The translations under genes and the position numbers were made by a program. The notes beneath the pieces are model-generated. The model was given only the letters and a program-made list of their open reading frames with translations. It had not been told where the DNA came from and ran no database searches. Of a stretch of 64,000 nucleotides of DNA, positions 53,276 through 62,538 are shown piece by piece. The first letter of the stretch is position 1. Every line of letters begins with the position of its first letter. The DNA comes from JAUMWX01 sp023394215 (GTDB taxonomy: Bacteria > Bacillota > Clostridia > Tissierellales > Peptoniphilaceae): assembly GCA_050313995.1 (NCBI GenBank), contig JBNPMM010000001.1; one strand, written 5' to 3'.

Positions 53276-53869
53276 TTATCCTTTCAAAAATTCGGTTGTT
53301 TCTTCTTTACCGGACCTAAGTTTTTTGATATTTGACCTGTGACTGTAAATAATGATAGCTACATTCACCGCTATCATTATAAGTAAAGGGTGGTTATCAT
53401 TATGAAATATAAGCGCATAAAATAGGGACAAAATTGTAATTACGATTGAACCTAAAGAAACTATTTTTATACTTGCGTTTATAGTGAAAAATATCAAGCC
53501 CTGTAATGCGGCAAGAATTGGAATATGATAAGCATATACTCCTATGGAACTGGCTATTCCCTTTCCGCCCCTAAATCCTAAAAATACAGGCCAAACATGA
53601 CCTATTATAACAAAAGTTCCTGCTATATAAGGACCGTACACCGGCTCAATATAACTTGCGGATAAAACCGCAAAAAAGCCTTTTAGGAAATCAATAAAGA
53701 AAGTTATCACTGCGGCTTTTTTACCGTAAGCCCTGAACATATTTGTAGTTCCGGCGTTTCCGCTTCCTTTATTTCTTATATCTTCCTTATAATATATTTT
53801 ACTTATAAGAAAAGAACCTGATATACAGCCTATCAAATAGGCTATAAGGGCTGATAAAAAATAACTCAT
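53276..53869 (-). CDS. plsY: Glycerol-3-phosphate acyltransferase PlsY
   Basis: The 197-residue membrane protein has GCISGSFLISK, GSGNAGTTNMFRAYGKKA and FRGGKGIASS, the family motifs, and several membrane spans. It acylates glycerol-3-phosphate with acyl-phosphate. It lies between gpsA and der, as in many Firmicutes. Confidence 0.95.
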   Translation of the reverse strand: MSYFLSALIAYLIGCISGSFLISKIYYKEDIRNKGSGNAGTTNMFRAYGKKAAVITFFIDFLKGFFAVLSASYIEPVYGPYIAGTFVIIGHVWPVFLGFRGGKGIASSIGVYAYHIPILAALQGLIFFTINASIKIVSLGSIVITILSLFYALIFHNDNHPLLIMIAVNVAIIIYSHRSNIKKLRSGKEETTEFLKG

Positions 53870-55188
53870 ATTTCATACTCCCTGTTTCTTACTTCAAAAA
53901 CCAAAGGTACTCCCTCAAAATTAAAGTTTTCTCTAATCTTATTTTCTATATATCTTAAATAGGAAAAATGCATTAATTCCTTATCGTTCACATATATCAA
54001 GAATTTAGGAGGTCTTGCAGTTACCTGGGTCATATAGTAAATTTTAAGCCTCTTGCCTTTTTTTGTAGGAGGCGGGTTTAACAGCATGGCATCTCTTAAA
54101 AGAGAATTCATAAGACCTGTCCTTATTCTAAAGCTGTAATTTTCATCTACCTGATCTATAAGGTCAAAAAGTTTATCAATTCTTTGTCCTGTTTTTACAG
54201 ATACAAATACTATGGGTGCATATGAGGCAAATCCTAAAGAATTTCTGACTTCTATCTCAAAATTTCTCATGGTATTTGTATCCTTTTCTATTAAATCCCA
54301 CTTATTTACTACAATTATTGAAGCCTTATTCTGATCATGTGCATATCCTATAATCTTAGAATCCTGCTCCGTAACCCCTTGGCTTGCGTCGATAAAGAAT
54401 AAGCAAATATCTGAATTATCAACAGCATTATAGGTCCTGATAACCGAATATTTCTCTATCCTGTTATCAACCGACCTTTGCCTTCTAAGTCCTGCAGTAT
54501 CAACCAAGGTATACTTTTTACCGTTTCTTTCATAATCCGTATCTATGGAATCCCTTGTAGTTCCCGGTATATCTGAAACTATAACCCTTTCTTCTTTCAG
54601 AAGACTGTTTACAAAAGAAGACTTACCCACATTCGGTTTACCTATGATAGCTATATTAAGCCTGTCATCTTCATCTTCCTTCATACTCTTATCAGGAAAT
54701 CTTTTAACTACTTCATCCAATAAATCTCCAAGACCGAAACTTTGCTCCGCTGAAATAATTTGGATATTTTCAAATCCAAGCGAGTAAAAGTCATATACGG
54801 TCATGGGATTTTCTTTGGTGTCAACCTTGTTTATAACAAGTATAATAGGTCTTTCCGATCTTCTTAACTTATGGGCTATCTGTTCGTCAAGGCTTGTCAT
54901 CCCCTCTTTACCGTCAACTATAAACATAATTAAATCGGAAGAATTTATAGCTATATCAGCTTGGATTTCAATTTCCTTATTAAAATCCCCCACCTCATCA
55001 AGTTCAAGTCCGCCAGTATCTATTAAAACAAAATGGTTATTTTGCCACTCGGCTTCACTATATAACCTGTCCCGTGTTACTCCGGGAGTATCTTCCGTTA
55101 TTGATAATCTTTTGCCCACCAATTTATTAAATAAAGTAGACTTTCCTACATTGGGTCTTCCAATTATACTAACAATTGGTCTTGCCAT
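53866..55188 (-). CDS. der: GTPase Der (EngA)
   Basis: The 440-residue protein has two GTPase domains, GRPNVGKSTLFNKL near the N-terminus and GKPNVGKSSFVNSLL at about residue 180, then a KH-like C-terminal domain. Der is required for 50S ribosome assembly. Confidence 0.96.
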   Translation of the reverse strand: MARPIVSIIGRPNVGKSTLFNKLVGKRLSITEDTPGVTRDRLYSEAEWQNNHFVLIDTGGLELDEVGDFNKEIEIQADIAINSSDLIMFIVDGKEGMTSLDEQIAHKLRRSERPIILVINKVDTKENPMTVYDFYSLGFENIQIISAEQSFGLGDLLDEVVKRFPDKSMKEDEDDRLNIAIIGKPNVGKSSFVNSLLKEERVIVSDIPGTTRDSIDTDYERNGKKYTLVDTAGLRRQRSVDNRIEKYSVIRTYNAVDNSDICLFFIDASQGVTEQDSKIIGYAHDQNKASIIVVNKWDLIEKDTNTMRNFEIEVRNSLGFASYAPIVFVSVKTGQRIDKLFDLIDQVDENYSFRIRTGLMNSLLRDAMLLNPPPTKKGKRLKIYYMTQVTARPPKFLIYVNDKELMHFSYLRYIENKIRENFNFEGVPLVFEVRNREYEI

Positions 55189-55197
55189 ATTAACTCC

Positions 55198-56424
55198 TTA
55201 ATATTGTAGGGGATATTTTTTAACAATATGATCAACTTCTTTGATTATTTCACTCTTGCTTTTTTTATTCAATAAAGCATCACAAATAAGTTGCCCTACG
55301 ATTTTCATATCATCTTCTTTAAGTCCTCTTGTTGTCATCGCAGCTGTACCAATTCTTATACCTGAAGTGACAAAAGGACTGTTTTTTTCATTTGGTATAG
55401 TATTTTTATTAACTGTTATTCTCACTTCATCCAAGATATGTTCAGCTTCTTTGCCTGTAAGATTTATACTGGAAACATCTGCTAAAACCATATGGTTATC
55501 GGTGCCGCCGGAAACAAGTCGGATTGAATTATTTTTAATGGTTTCAGCCAAAACCTTAGCATTTTTAACTACATTTTTTTGATATTCTATAAATGAATCA
55601 CTCATGGCTTCTTTAAAACAAACAGCCTTTGCAGCTATGATATGTTCTAAAGGTCCCCCTTGAGTACCCGGGAACATGGCTTTATTGATCTTTTGTCCGA
55701 ACTCTTCTTTTGCAAGGATAAAAGCTCCCCTTGGCCCTCTAAGGGTTTTATGACTTGTACTTGTAACTATATCCGCATAAGGGATTGGAGATGGATGAAG
55801 ACTTGCTGCAACAAGCCCGGCTATATGTGCCATATCTACCATAAGTATAGCATTGCAGGCATCAGCTATTTCTCTAAATTTTGCAAAATCAATTATTCTG
55901 GAATAAGCACTTGCACCGGCAACTATAAGTTTAGGTTTCTCAGTCATTGCAAGGTCATATACACTGTCATAATTTATAAGTTCCGTATTTTTATCAACAC
56001 CGTAATGTACAAAATTAAAGTATGATCCTGAAAGATTTACATTGGAACCGTGGGTTAAATGTCCCCCTTCTGAAAGATTCATTCCCAAAACCTTATCACC
56101 GGGTCTTAAAAAGGTAAAATACGCCCCGAAGTTTGCTGATGAACCGCTATGAGGTTGAACATTTGCATAATCGGCACCAAAAAGTTTTTTTGCCCTATCT
56201 ATGGCTATTTGCTCAATTTTATCTATTACCTGGCAACCCCCATAATATCTTTTATTGGGATATCCTTCAGCGTACTTGTTGGTCAATATTGAACCGGCAG
56301 CTTCCAAAACGTCTTTTGAAACAAAATTTTCAGAAGCTATAAGCTCAATATTGTTAAATTGTCTGTTTTTTTCTTCTTCGATTAGCTCATAGATTTCAAA
56401 ATCATTTACTTTAAGATTGTCCAT
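55198..56424 (-). CDS. glyA: Serine hydroxymethyltransferase
   Basis: The 408-residue PLP enzyme has VTSTSHKTLRGPRG (Schiff-base Lys) and IELIASENFVS. It makes glycine and one-carbon folate units. It overlaps the RseC-like gene by 14 bases. Confidence 0.96.
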   Translation of the reverse strand: MDNLKVNDFEIYELIEEEKNRQFNNIELIASENFVSKDVLEAAGSILTNKYAEGYPNKRYYGGCQVIDKIEQIAIDRAKKLFGADYANVQPHSGSSANFGAYFTFLRPGDKVLGMNLSEGGHLTHGSNVNLSGSYFNFVHYGVDKNTELINYDSVYDLAMTEKPKLIVAGASAYSRIIDFAKFREIADACNAILMVDMAHIAGLVAASLHPSPIPYADIVTSTSHKTLRGPRGAFILAKEEFGQKINKAMFPGTQGGPLEHIIAAKAVCFKEAMSDSFIEYQKNVVKNAKVLAETIKNNSIRLVSGGTDNHMVLADVSSINLTGKEAEHILDEVRITVNKNTIPNEKNSPFVTSGIRIGTAAMTTRGLKEDDMKIVGQLICDALLNKKSKSEIIKEVDHIVKKYPLQY

Positions 56425-56842
56425 GTGTAATTTCTACCTTTCTTATGCTTACTAATTCTTCTTTCCTATTTTTTTTGTCAAAATGACCTATAAATAAGTA
56501 CGATATAAGGGTCAAAATAAAACCGCATACAATTGAAACAAGTTCATTCGCCTTGCCGAATAAAGAATTTTGAATTATAGTTGCTAAAACCACACCCAAA
56601 ACCAACATAATCAATGGAATTATATAAAGCAAAGCTGTAACTTTTAACATATCTGAAGCTTTATACTCCAACTCTACTATATCACCGACCCTTGCATTTA
56701 TCTTGTTCTCAATTGCAATATTAACCGGCTTAGTTTCACAGCCTCCGCAACTTGAACAATTGCCGCAAGCAGAGTCTCTAAAAAACATCACATTTACTGT
56801 ATTATCTTTATTTAAACTTTGAACATATGCTCTTTGATACAT
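56411..56842 (-). CDS. rseC: SoxR-reducing system RseC-family membrane protein
   Basis: The 143-residue protein has a cysteine-rich N-terminal part (CGNCSSCGGC), two membrane helices (LLYIIPLIMLVLGVVLA and a second at about 95-115). RseC-like proteins are linked to electron transfer (RNF) and SoxR reduction; Clostridia often have them alone. The role in this genome is not known. Confidence 0.8.
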   Translation of the reverse strand: MYQRAYVQSLNKDNTVNVMFFRDSACGNCSSCGGCETKPVNIAIENKINARVGDIVELEYKASDMLKVTALLYIIPLIMLVLGVVLATIIQNSLFGKANELVSIVCGFILTLISYLFIGHFDKKNRKEELVSIRKVEITHGQS

Positions 56843-57556
56843 TTAATCACTTCCTTTAACTGTTAAAAAGTGCTTACTTATTTCCCCCGCTATGAATAAA
56901 CCGAAAACTTGAGGTATATAGGATATACTGGAAGGGGTTGATTTGTTTTTACCGTCTACTCTGACGGATTTCACAAGTGTTTGCTCTTCGGAACAAACAA
57001 CTTTTAATTTTTTTACCCCTCTTTTCTTTAACTCATGCCTTAACACTTTAGCTAAAGGGTCATAAGAGGTGGAAAATATATCCTTTATTTTAATTTTCCC
57101 GGGATCTACTCTATTTCCGGCACCCATTGATGAAATTATATTTATACCTTTATTATAACAAATTTCTATTAAATTTATCTTGGCACTTATCAAATCAATG
57201 GCATCAACTACGTAATCATAATTTTCAAGTTCGAAATCTTCAAAATCTCGCAATACTTTTTTTATAAAATAATTAATCTTTATTTGATTATTAAAAGTTT
57301 TTATATAGTCTCTTAAGGCTAAGCATTTATATTGCCCAACATTATTATAGTCTGTAAATATTTGTCTATTCAGATTAGAAATATCCACCGTATCAAAATC
57401 AACAAAGCTGATTTCTTTAAATCCCATTCTTGCCAAGGCAACTATAGTAGCGGCACCAACGCCTCCGGCACCGAATACTATAACTTTTTTATTACTTAAT
57501 TTATCAAAATTATCTTGCCCTAAAAGGCTTAGAGTTCTTGAAAATTGCTTATTCAT
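56843..57556 (-). CDS. tcdA: tRNA threonylcarbamoyladenosine dehydratase (TcdA/YgdL-like)
   Basis: The 237-residue ThiF-fold protein has VIVFGAGGVGAATIVALARMG, DFDTVDISNLNRQ and YDYVVDAIDLISAK motifs. TcdA makes the cyclic form of t6A in tRNA. It overlaps aspS by eight bases. Confidence 0.9.
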   Translation of the reverse strand: MNKQFSRTLSLLGQDNFDKLSNKKVIVFGAGGVGAATIVALARMGFKEISFVDFDTVDISNLNRQIFTDYNNVGQYKCLALRDYIKTFNNQIKINYFIKKVLRDFEDFELENYDYVVDAIDLISAKINLIEICYNKGINIISSMGAGNRVDPGKIKIKDIFSTSYDPLAKVLRHELKKRGVKKLKVVCSEEQTLVKSVRVDGKNKSTPSSISYIPQVFGLFIAGEISKHFLTVKGSD

Positions 57557-59309
57557 TTCTTAGTATAAGATTAAGTTCATCAAGCTGAACCTGAGTCACC
57601 CCGGTCGGAGCTTGAGTCAATAAACAAGTTGCGGATTGAGTCTTAGGAAAGGCTATAACATCCTTTATATTTGTCGAATTTAAAAGTTGCATTACCAATC
57701 TGTCTAACCCATAAGCTAAGCCTCCGTGAGGCGGAGTACCATATTTTAAGGCTTCAATAAAGAATCCGAATTTATTTTCAATATCATCCTTAGTCAATTT
57801 TAAGGCTTCAAATATATCATTTTGAAGTTCGGAATTGTTGATTCTTATAGAACCCCCTCCTATTTCATCCCCGTTTATGACAAGGTCATAAGCCTTAGCT
57901 CGCATCTTTTCAGGATTTGTCTTTATATATTGTAAATCCTCATCCTTAGGATGAGTGAAAGGATGGTGCTTTGCAACATATCTTTCTTCCTCTTCATCAT
58001 ATTCAAACATAGGAAAATCAACTATCCAGGTGATAGCGAAGTCTTTTTCATCAAAACTTAAAGATTCATTTGCTATATAACTTCTAAGACTACCCATCAA
58101 ATTTAAAAGCCTGTCCTTTTTATCAAGCATTATAAGGACAAGATCTCCTTCGGCAAGGGAAAGTCTTTCTTTTAATCCGGCAACAAAGTCATCATTTAAA
58201 AATTTATTAATGCTCGAATTTATTTGTCCATCTTCCAATTTAAGCCAAATCAGACCGCTTGCTCCCATGCCCTTCATATGGCTTGTAAGCTTATCTATAG
58301 CTTTTCTTGAATATTTAGAAGCTAAGGAATTGAAATTTATAGCCATAACTTTTTTATCTTCTTTCAAAGCATTTGAGAAAAGTTCAAAATCTTTAAGTTT
58401 GCCTGCTATATCACTTATATCCTTTATTTCAAATCCATATCTCAAATCAGGTTTATCCGATCCGAATCTTGACATAGCTTCATCATAAGTCATTCTCTTA
58501 AACGGTAATTCAAGATCTATATTTTTTACCCTCTTAAAAATATATTGCATCAACCTTTCATTTACTTCCATTACATCATCCATATCTACAAAGGACATTT
58601 CAAGATCGACTTGAGTAAATTCCGGTTGTCTGTTAGCTCTTAAATCCTCATCTCTGAAGCATCTTACGATTTGATAGTATCTGTCAACACCGGATACCAT
58701 AAGCATTTGCTTAAAAAGCTGCGGTGATTGAGGAAGGGCATAAAATAAATTTTTATTTACTCTTGAAGGAACTACATAATCCCTCGCTCCCTCCGGAGTA
58801 GGTTTTGTCAAAAAAGGAGTTTCAACTTCAAGGAAACCATTCTCATATAAGAAGTCTCTGATAGCTTTTGAAATCTCAGCTCTGACTCTAAGATTTTTTT
58901 GCATCATAGGTTTTCTAAGATCAAGATATCTGTATTTTAACCTCATTTCTTCAGATACATTATCATCATCTTTTATATAAATAGGAGGTGTATTCGCAGT
59001 ATCATATAAAACAAGTTCATCAGCTTCAATTTCGATTTCCCCTGTAGGGATTTCAAAGTTTTTTGATTCTCTTTCCTTAACTTTTCCCTTTACACCTATG
59101 ACATATTCAGACCTTAATTCCTTAGCTTTATCATATAGGCCTTGTCCGTTTTCCTTCTTGAAGACTACTTGGCTTATGCCTGTTTTATCCCTTAAATCAA
59201 GAAAAACAAGGGGGCCAAGGTCTCTACTCTTTTGTACCCAACCATTTAAAACTACTTCTCTTTCAAGATCTTTAAGTCTTAATTCTCCACAAAAATCCGT
59301 TCTTTTCAT
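57549..59309 (-). CDS. aspS: Aspartyl-tRNA synthetase
   Basis: The 586-residue class II enzyme has an N-terminal OB anticodon-binding domain, the bacterial insertion domain and the motifs FLEVETPFLTKPTPEGARD, FRDEDLRANRQPEFTQVD and GLAYGLDRLVM. The length is normal for a bacterial AspRS. The metallo-hydrolase gene is three bases upstream. Confidence 0.96.
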   Translation of the reverse strand: MKRTDFCGELRLKDLEREVVLNGWVQKSRDLGPLVFLDLRDKTGISQVVFKKENGQGLYDKAKELRSEYVIGVKGKVKERESKNFEIPTGEIEIEADELVLYDTANTPPIYIKDDDNVSEEMRLKYRYLDLRKPMMQKNLRVRAEISKAIRDFLYENGFLEVETPFLTKPTPEGARDYVVPSRVNKNLFYALPQSPQLFKQMLMVSGVDRYYQIVRCFRDEDLRANRQPEFTQVDLEMSFVDMDDVMEVNERLMQYIFKRVKNIDLELPFKRMTYDEAMSRFGSDKPDLRYGFEIKDISDIAGKLKDFELFSNALKEDKKVMAINFNSLASKYSRKAIDKLTSHMKGMGASGLIWLKLEDGQINSSINKFLNDDFVAGLKERLSLAEGDLVLIMLDKKDRLLNLMGSLRSYIANESLSFDEKDFAITWIVDFPMFEYDEEEERYVAKHHPFTHPKDEDLQYIKTNPEKMRAKAYDLVINGDEIGGGSIRINNSELQNDIFEALKLTKDDIENKFGFFIEALKYGTPPHGGLAYGLDRLVMQLLNSTNIKDVIAFPKTQSATCLLTQAPTGVTQVQLDELNLILRNE

Positions 59310-59312
59310 ATA

Positions 59313-59933
59313 TTAGCTCCTTCTTAAAAATGGATTATTTAATCTTTCATATCCGAGTTCAGTTTTCTCTCCATGCCCGGGATAAACTATAGTTTCATCG
59401 GGCAGATGTTTTAAATTAACTAAAATGGACGATATAAGCTGTCCGTAATTTCCTGTCGGAAAGTCCGTCCTTCCTATCGATAATTCAAAAAGTGTATCCC
59501 CACTAAATAGCTTATCTTTTATATGATAACATACTCCACCGCAGGTATGCCCCGGAGTTAGGATGTATTTTACCCCTTCAAACTCTCCTCTATCCGATTT
59601 TAAGTATACATCGGCTTCAAACTCTATTCTTTTGCCTACCTGACTTGACATATTGATATCGGCATCTGTCAATACAGGTCTTTCATTTTCGTGTGCAACA
59701 ATTTTTAATTTATATTTATCTTTTAAATCTAAGGCTGCCCATGTATGGTCAAAATGACCATGGGTCAAAAACAGATATTTAAGCTTAAGATTTTTATTTT
59801 CTATTTCCTCTACAAAGGATTTAGGCACTGAAGCCGCATCTATTATAAAAGCATCCAAACTGCTTTCATCATAAACCAAATAGGTATTTGTAGCCATTGG
59901 ATTTCTACTATCACATAAAACTTTCATATACAC
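59313..59933 (-). CDS. MBL-fold metallo-hydrolase (GloB/YqgX-like)
   Basis: The 206-residue protein has the metal-site motif THGHFDHTWA and further ligands in LTPGHTCGG, SGDTLF and YPGHG. It resembles hydroxyacylglutathione hydrolases used with other thiols in Firmicutes. It lies one base from dtd, the two making a translation-linked pair. Confidence 0.88.
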   Translation of the reverse strand: MYMKVLCDSRNPMATNTYLVYDESSLDAFIIDAASVPKSFVEEIENKNLKLKYLFLTHGHFDHTWAALDLKDKYKLKIVAHENERPVLTDADINMSSQVGKRIEFEADVYLKSDRGEFEGVKYILTPGHTCGGVCYHIKDKLFSGDTLFELSIGRTDFPTGNYGQLISSILVNLKHLPDETIVYPGHGEKTELGYERLNNPFLRRS

Positions 59934-59934
59934 C

Positions 59935-60384
59935 TCAATATATTTTATTTGAATCCAGTTGAATGGTTACCGGACCGTCATTTACAAGAGAAACTTTCAT
60001 ATCAGCCGCAAAAATACCCGTTTGCACATTTGATATTCTTGTCTTTAACAAGCTCACATAAGACTCATAAAGCCTGTTTGCTTTTTCTTTATCGGCTGAA
60101 TCAGAAAAACTCGGTCTTTTCCCCTTCCTTGCGTCTCCATAAAGGGTAAATTGTGATACAACCAATATATCGCCATTTATATCCTCTATAGACAGATTCA
60201 TTAAGCCTTTTTCATCATTAAAAATTCTTAAATCGACAGTCTTTTTAAATATATAAGCCAGATCATCCTCAGTATCATTGATATGCACTCCCAAAAGAAT
60301 AAGATACCCTTTATCTATGAATGCAACTGTTTTATTATCTACCTTGACTGAGGCTTCTTCAACTCTTTGTATTATTGCTCTCAT
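59935..60384 (-). CDS. dtd: D-aminoacyl-tRNA deacylase
   Basis: The 149-residue protein has MRAIIQRVEEASVKVD, SQFTLYGDARKGKRPSF and VNDGPVTIQLD, the DTD signatures. It removes D-amino acids from tRNA. Its ATG overlaps the relA stop by one base (TAATG). Confidence 0.95.
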   Translation of the reverse strand: MRAIIQRVEEASVKVDNKTVAFIDKGYLILLGVHINDTEDDLAYIFKKTVDLRIFNDEKGLMNLSIEDINGDILVVSQFTLYGDARKGKRPSFSDSADKEKANRLYESYVSLLKTRISNVQTGIFAADMKVSLVNDGPVTIQLDSNKIY

Positions 60385-62534
60385 TAGTTTTTTATCCTGA
60401 ACACATCTATAGTGCCCTTAACTTTCTTTAGTTTTGCATAAATCTTTTCCAATTGTTCAGAATTGTCAATATTAATAACAATTTGCACACTGAAAGTTTC
60501 ATCCTTGTTAGCTTTTGCATTTACTCCAAGCAAGTTAAAACCATCCTTGGAAAGCACACTTGTTATTTCAGCCAGGAAGCCTGGTCTGTCCTGTGCAATT
60601 ATATTTATTTTAACTGAATAGGAAGATTTTTGTGTATCATCCCATTTTACTTCTATAAGCCTTTCTTTGTTATCAAGGTTGATTATATTGCTGCAATCGC
60701 TTCTATGAATAGTAATCCCTCTTCCCTTGGTAATATAGCCTACAATTTTATCCCCTGGTACCGGATTACAGCACTTGGCAAACTTTGAGTCCAAATTTGA
60801 TACATCATCTATTGAAATATGGTCATGAGCTGAACTTTTGGTTTTAGTATCAAGATCATCATTGTAGTCATTAAGAGTTTTTTCCTCTATATTGCTTTGC
60901 TCATATTTTGATTCAAGCTTATTTACTATATTTTTTAGGTTTAAAGAACCGTAACCTATCGATGCAAAAAGATCATTTACAGAAAGGCAGTTATTTTTTT
61001 CCGCTATATCTTCCAACCATGAGTTTATCATAAGCTTAGAGGAATCATAGCCTCGTTTTCTAAGTTCCTTTTCTATGAGTTCCCTACCAAGTTCCGTGTT
61101 TTCATCCTTTTTGGATTTTTTAAAATATTGTTTAATTTTATTTTTTGCTTGATTACTTACCACAATATCAAGCCAATCCATACTTGGTCCTGTAGAATTT
61201 TTTGAAGTAAGGACTTCTACTATATCGCCTGTATTTAACTTGTAAGTAAGAGGCACAATTTTACCGTTTACCTTTGCTCCTACACATTTATGCCCTACTT
61301 CAGTATGGACCCTATATGCAAAATCTAATGGGGTTGAACCGGATGCCAGATCTATAACATCACCCTTTGGAGAAAATACATAAACTTCATCAGAGAACAT
61401 ATCGCCTTTAAAGTTTTCCATAAATTCATAAGAATCCCCGTTTTTTCCCCATTCCAAAAGCTGCCTTATCCAAGTAAGTCTTTGGTCAAAGTTTGAGACC
61501 CTATTTTTACCTTCCTTGTACTTCCAATGAGCGGCAATTCCGAATTCTGCCGTATTATGCATCTCGTAGGTTCTTATTTGAACTTCAAAAATCTGCCCCT
61601 TATCATCAATAACCGTTGTATGCAGGGATTGATAAAGGTTAGGTTTAGGCATGGCTATATAGTCTTTAAATCTTCCGGGCAGTGGTTTCCACATATTGTG
61701 AACAATACCTAAAACGGCATAACATTGACTTATATTTTCAACCAAAACCCTAACCGCTATGAGGTCATATATATTTTCAATAGAAGAGTTTTGCTTCTTC
61801 ATTTTATTATAAATACTGTATATACCCTTTGGACGTCCGGAAATTTTACAGGAAATATTAAGTTTTGAAATTTCTTCTTGAAGTTTTTCTATGATACCAT
61901 TTATCATTTTTTCTCTTTCGGACCTTTTTTGATCAATCTGATCCGCTATGGAATAATATGATATAGGTTCAATATACCTTAAACAAAGATCTTCCAATTC
62001 CCATTTAATAGAGTTTATTCCCAGCCTATGGGCTATAGGTATATATATTTCCAAAGTTTCATTTGCAGTTTTTATCTGTTTATCCCTTGACTTATATTCC
62101 AAGGTTCTCATATTATGTAGCCTATCAGATAATTTAATTATAATAACCCTTATATCGTTGGCCATTGCAAGAACCATTTTTCTTATATTTTCAATTTGGT
62201 TTTCTTCCTTTGTCTTATAAGTCAAATTTTTTAATTTTGTAACCCCGTCTACGAGGTTTGTAATCTCTTCCCCGAATTCCTCAAGCATATTTTCTTTGGT
62301 ATAGGCAGTATCTTCCAATACATCATGCATAAGTCCGGCACAAATGGCCTCATCATCCATTTTAAGCTTTGCAAGTATTGTGGCTACTGCAACAGGATGT
62401 ATAATGTAATCCTCTCCGGAATTACGCACCTGTCCCTTGTGATTTTCATCTGCGACTTTAAAAGCCTTACGTATGATATGCTCGTTTGTATTTGGATTGT
62501 ATTCTTTTATTAAACTTATAAGATTATCTATCAT
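60384..62534 (-). CDS. relA: Bifunctional (p)ppGpp synthetase/hydrolase
   Basis: The 716-residue protein has an HD hydrolase domain (HDVLEDTAY), synthetase domain (GRPKGIYSIYNKM; MPKPNLYQSLHTTV), TGS domain (VFSPKGDVIDLASGSTPLDFA), zinc-finger region with CCNP and a C-terminal ACT domain. This is the long RSH enzyme of the stringent response. recJ precedes it by four bases. Confidence 0.95.
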   Translation of the reverse strand: MIDNLISLIKEYNPNTNEHIIRKAFKVADENHKGQVRNSGEDYIIHPVAVATILAKLKMDDEAICAGLMHDVLEDTAYTKENMLEEFGEEITNLVDGVTKLKNLTYKTKEENQIENIRKMVLAMANDIRVIIIKLSDRLHNMRTLEYKSRDKQIKTANETLEIYIPIAHRLGINSIKWELEDLCLRYIEPISYYSIADQIDQKRSEREKMINGIIEKLQEEISKLNISCKISGRPKGIYSIYNKMKKQNSSIENIYDLIAVRVLVENISQCYAVLGIVHNMWKPLPGRFKDYIAMPKPNLYQSLHTTVIDDKGQIFEVQIRTYEMHNTAEFGIAAHWKYKEGKNRVSNFDQRLTWIRQLLEWGKNGDSYEFMENFKGDMFSDEVYVFSPKGDVIDLASGSTPLDFAYRVHTEVGHKCVGAKVNGKIVPLTYKLNTGDIVEVLTSKNSTGPSMDWLDIVVSNQAKNKIKQYFKKSKKDENTELGRELIEKELRKRGYDSSKLMINSWLEDIAEKNNCLSVNDLFASIGYGSLNLKNIVNKLESKYEQSNIEEKTLNDYNDDLDTKTKSSAHDHISIDDVSNLDSKFAKCCNPVPGDKIVGYITKGRGITIHRSDCSNIINLDNKERLIEVKWDDTQKSSYSVKINIIAQDRPGFLAEITSVLSKDGFNLLGVNAKANKDETFSVQIVINIDNSEQLEKIYAKLKKVKGTIDVFRIKN

Positions 62535-62538
62535 TTTT

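Noticed and set aside
56477..56487. GTCAAAATGAC core in the RseC-like gene
   Set aside because: It encodes HFD in a coding region, is only 11 bases long, and has no cassette structure.
59745..59761. Palindrome ATGGTCAAAATGACCAT, 15 of 17 like the element's repeat, in the chromosomal part
   Set aside because: It lies inside the metallo-hydrolase gene and encodes the conserved metal-site motif HFDH, so protein sequence explains it. There is no second hairpin or start codon nearby.
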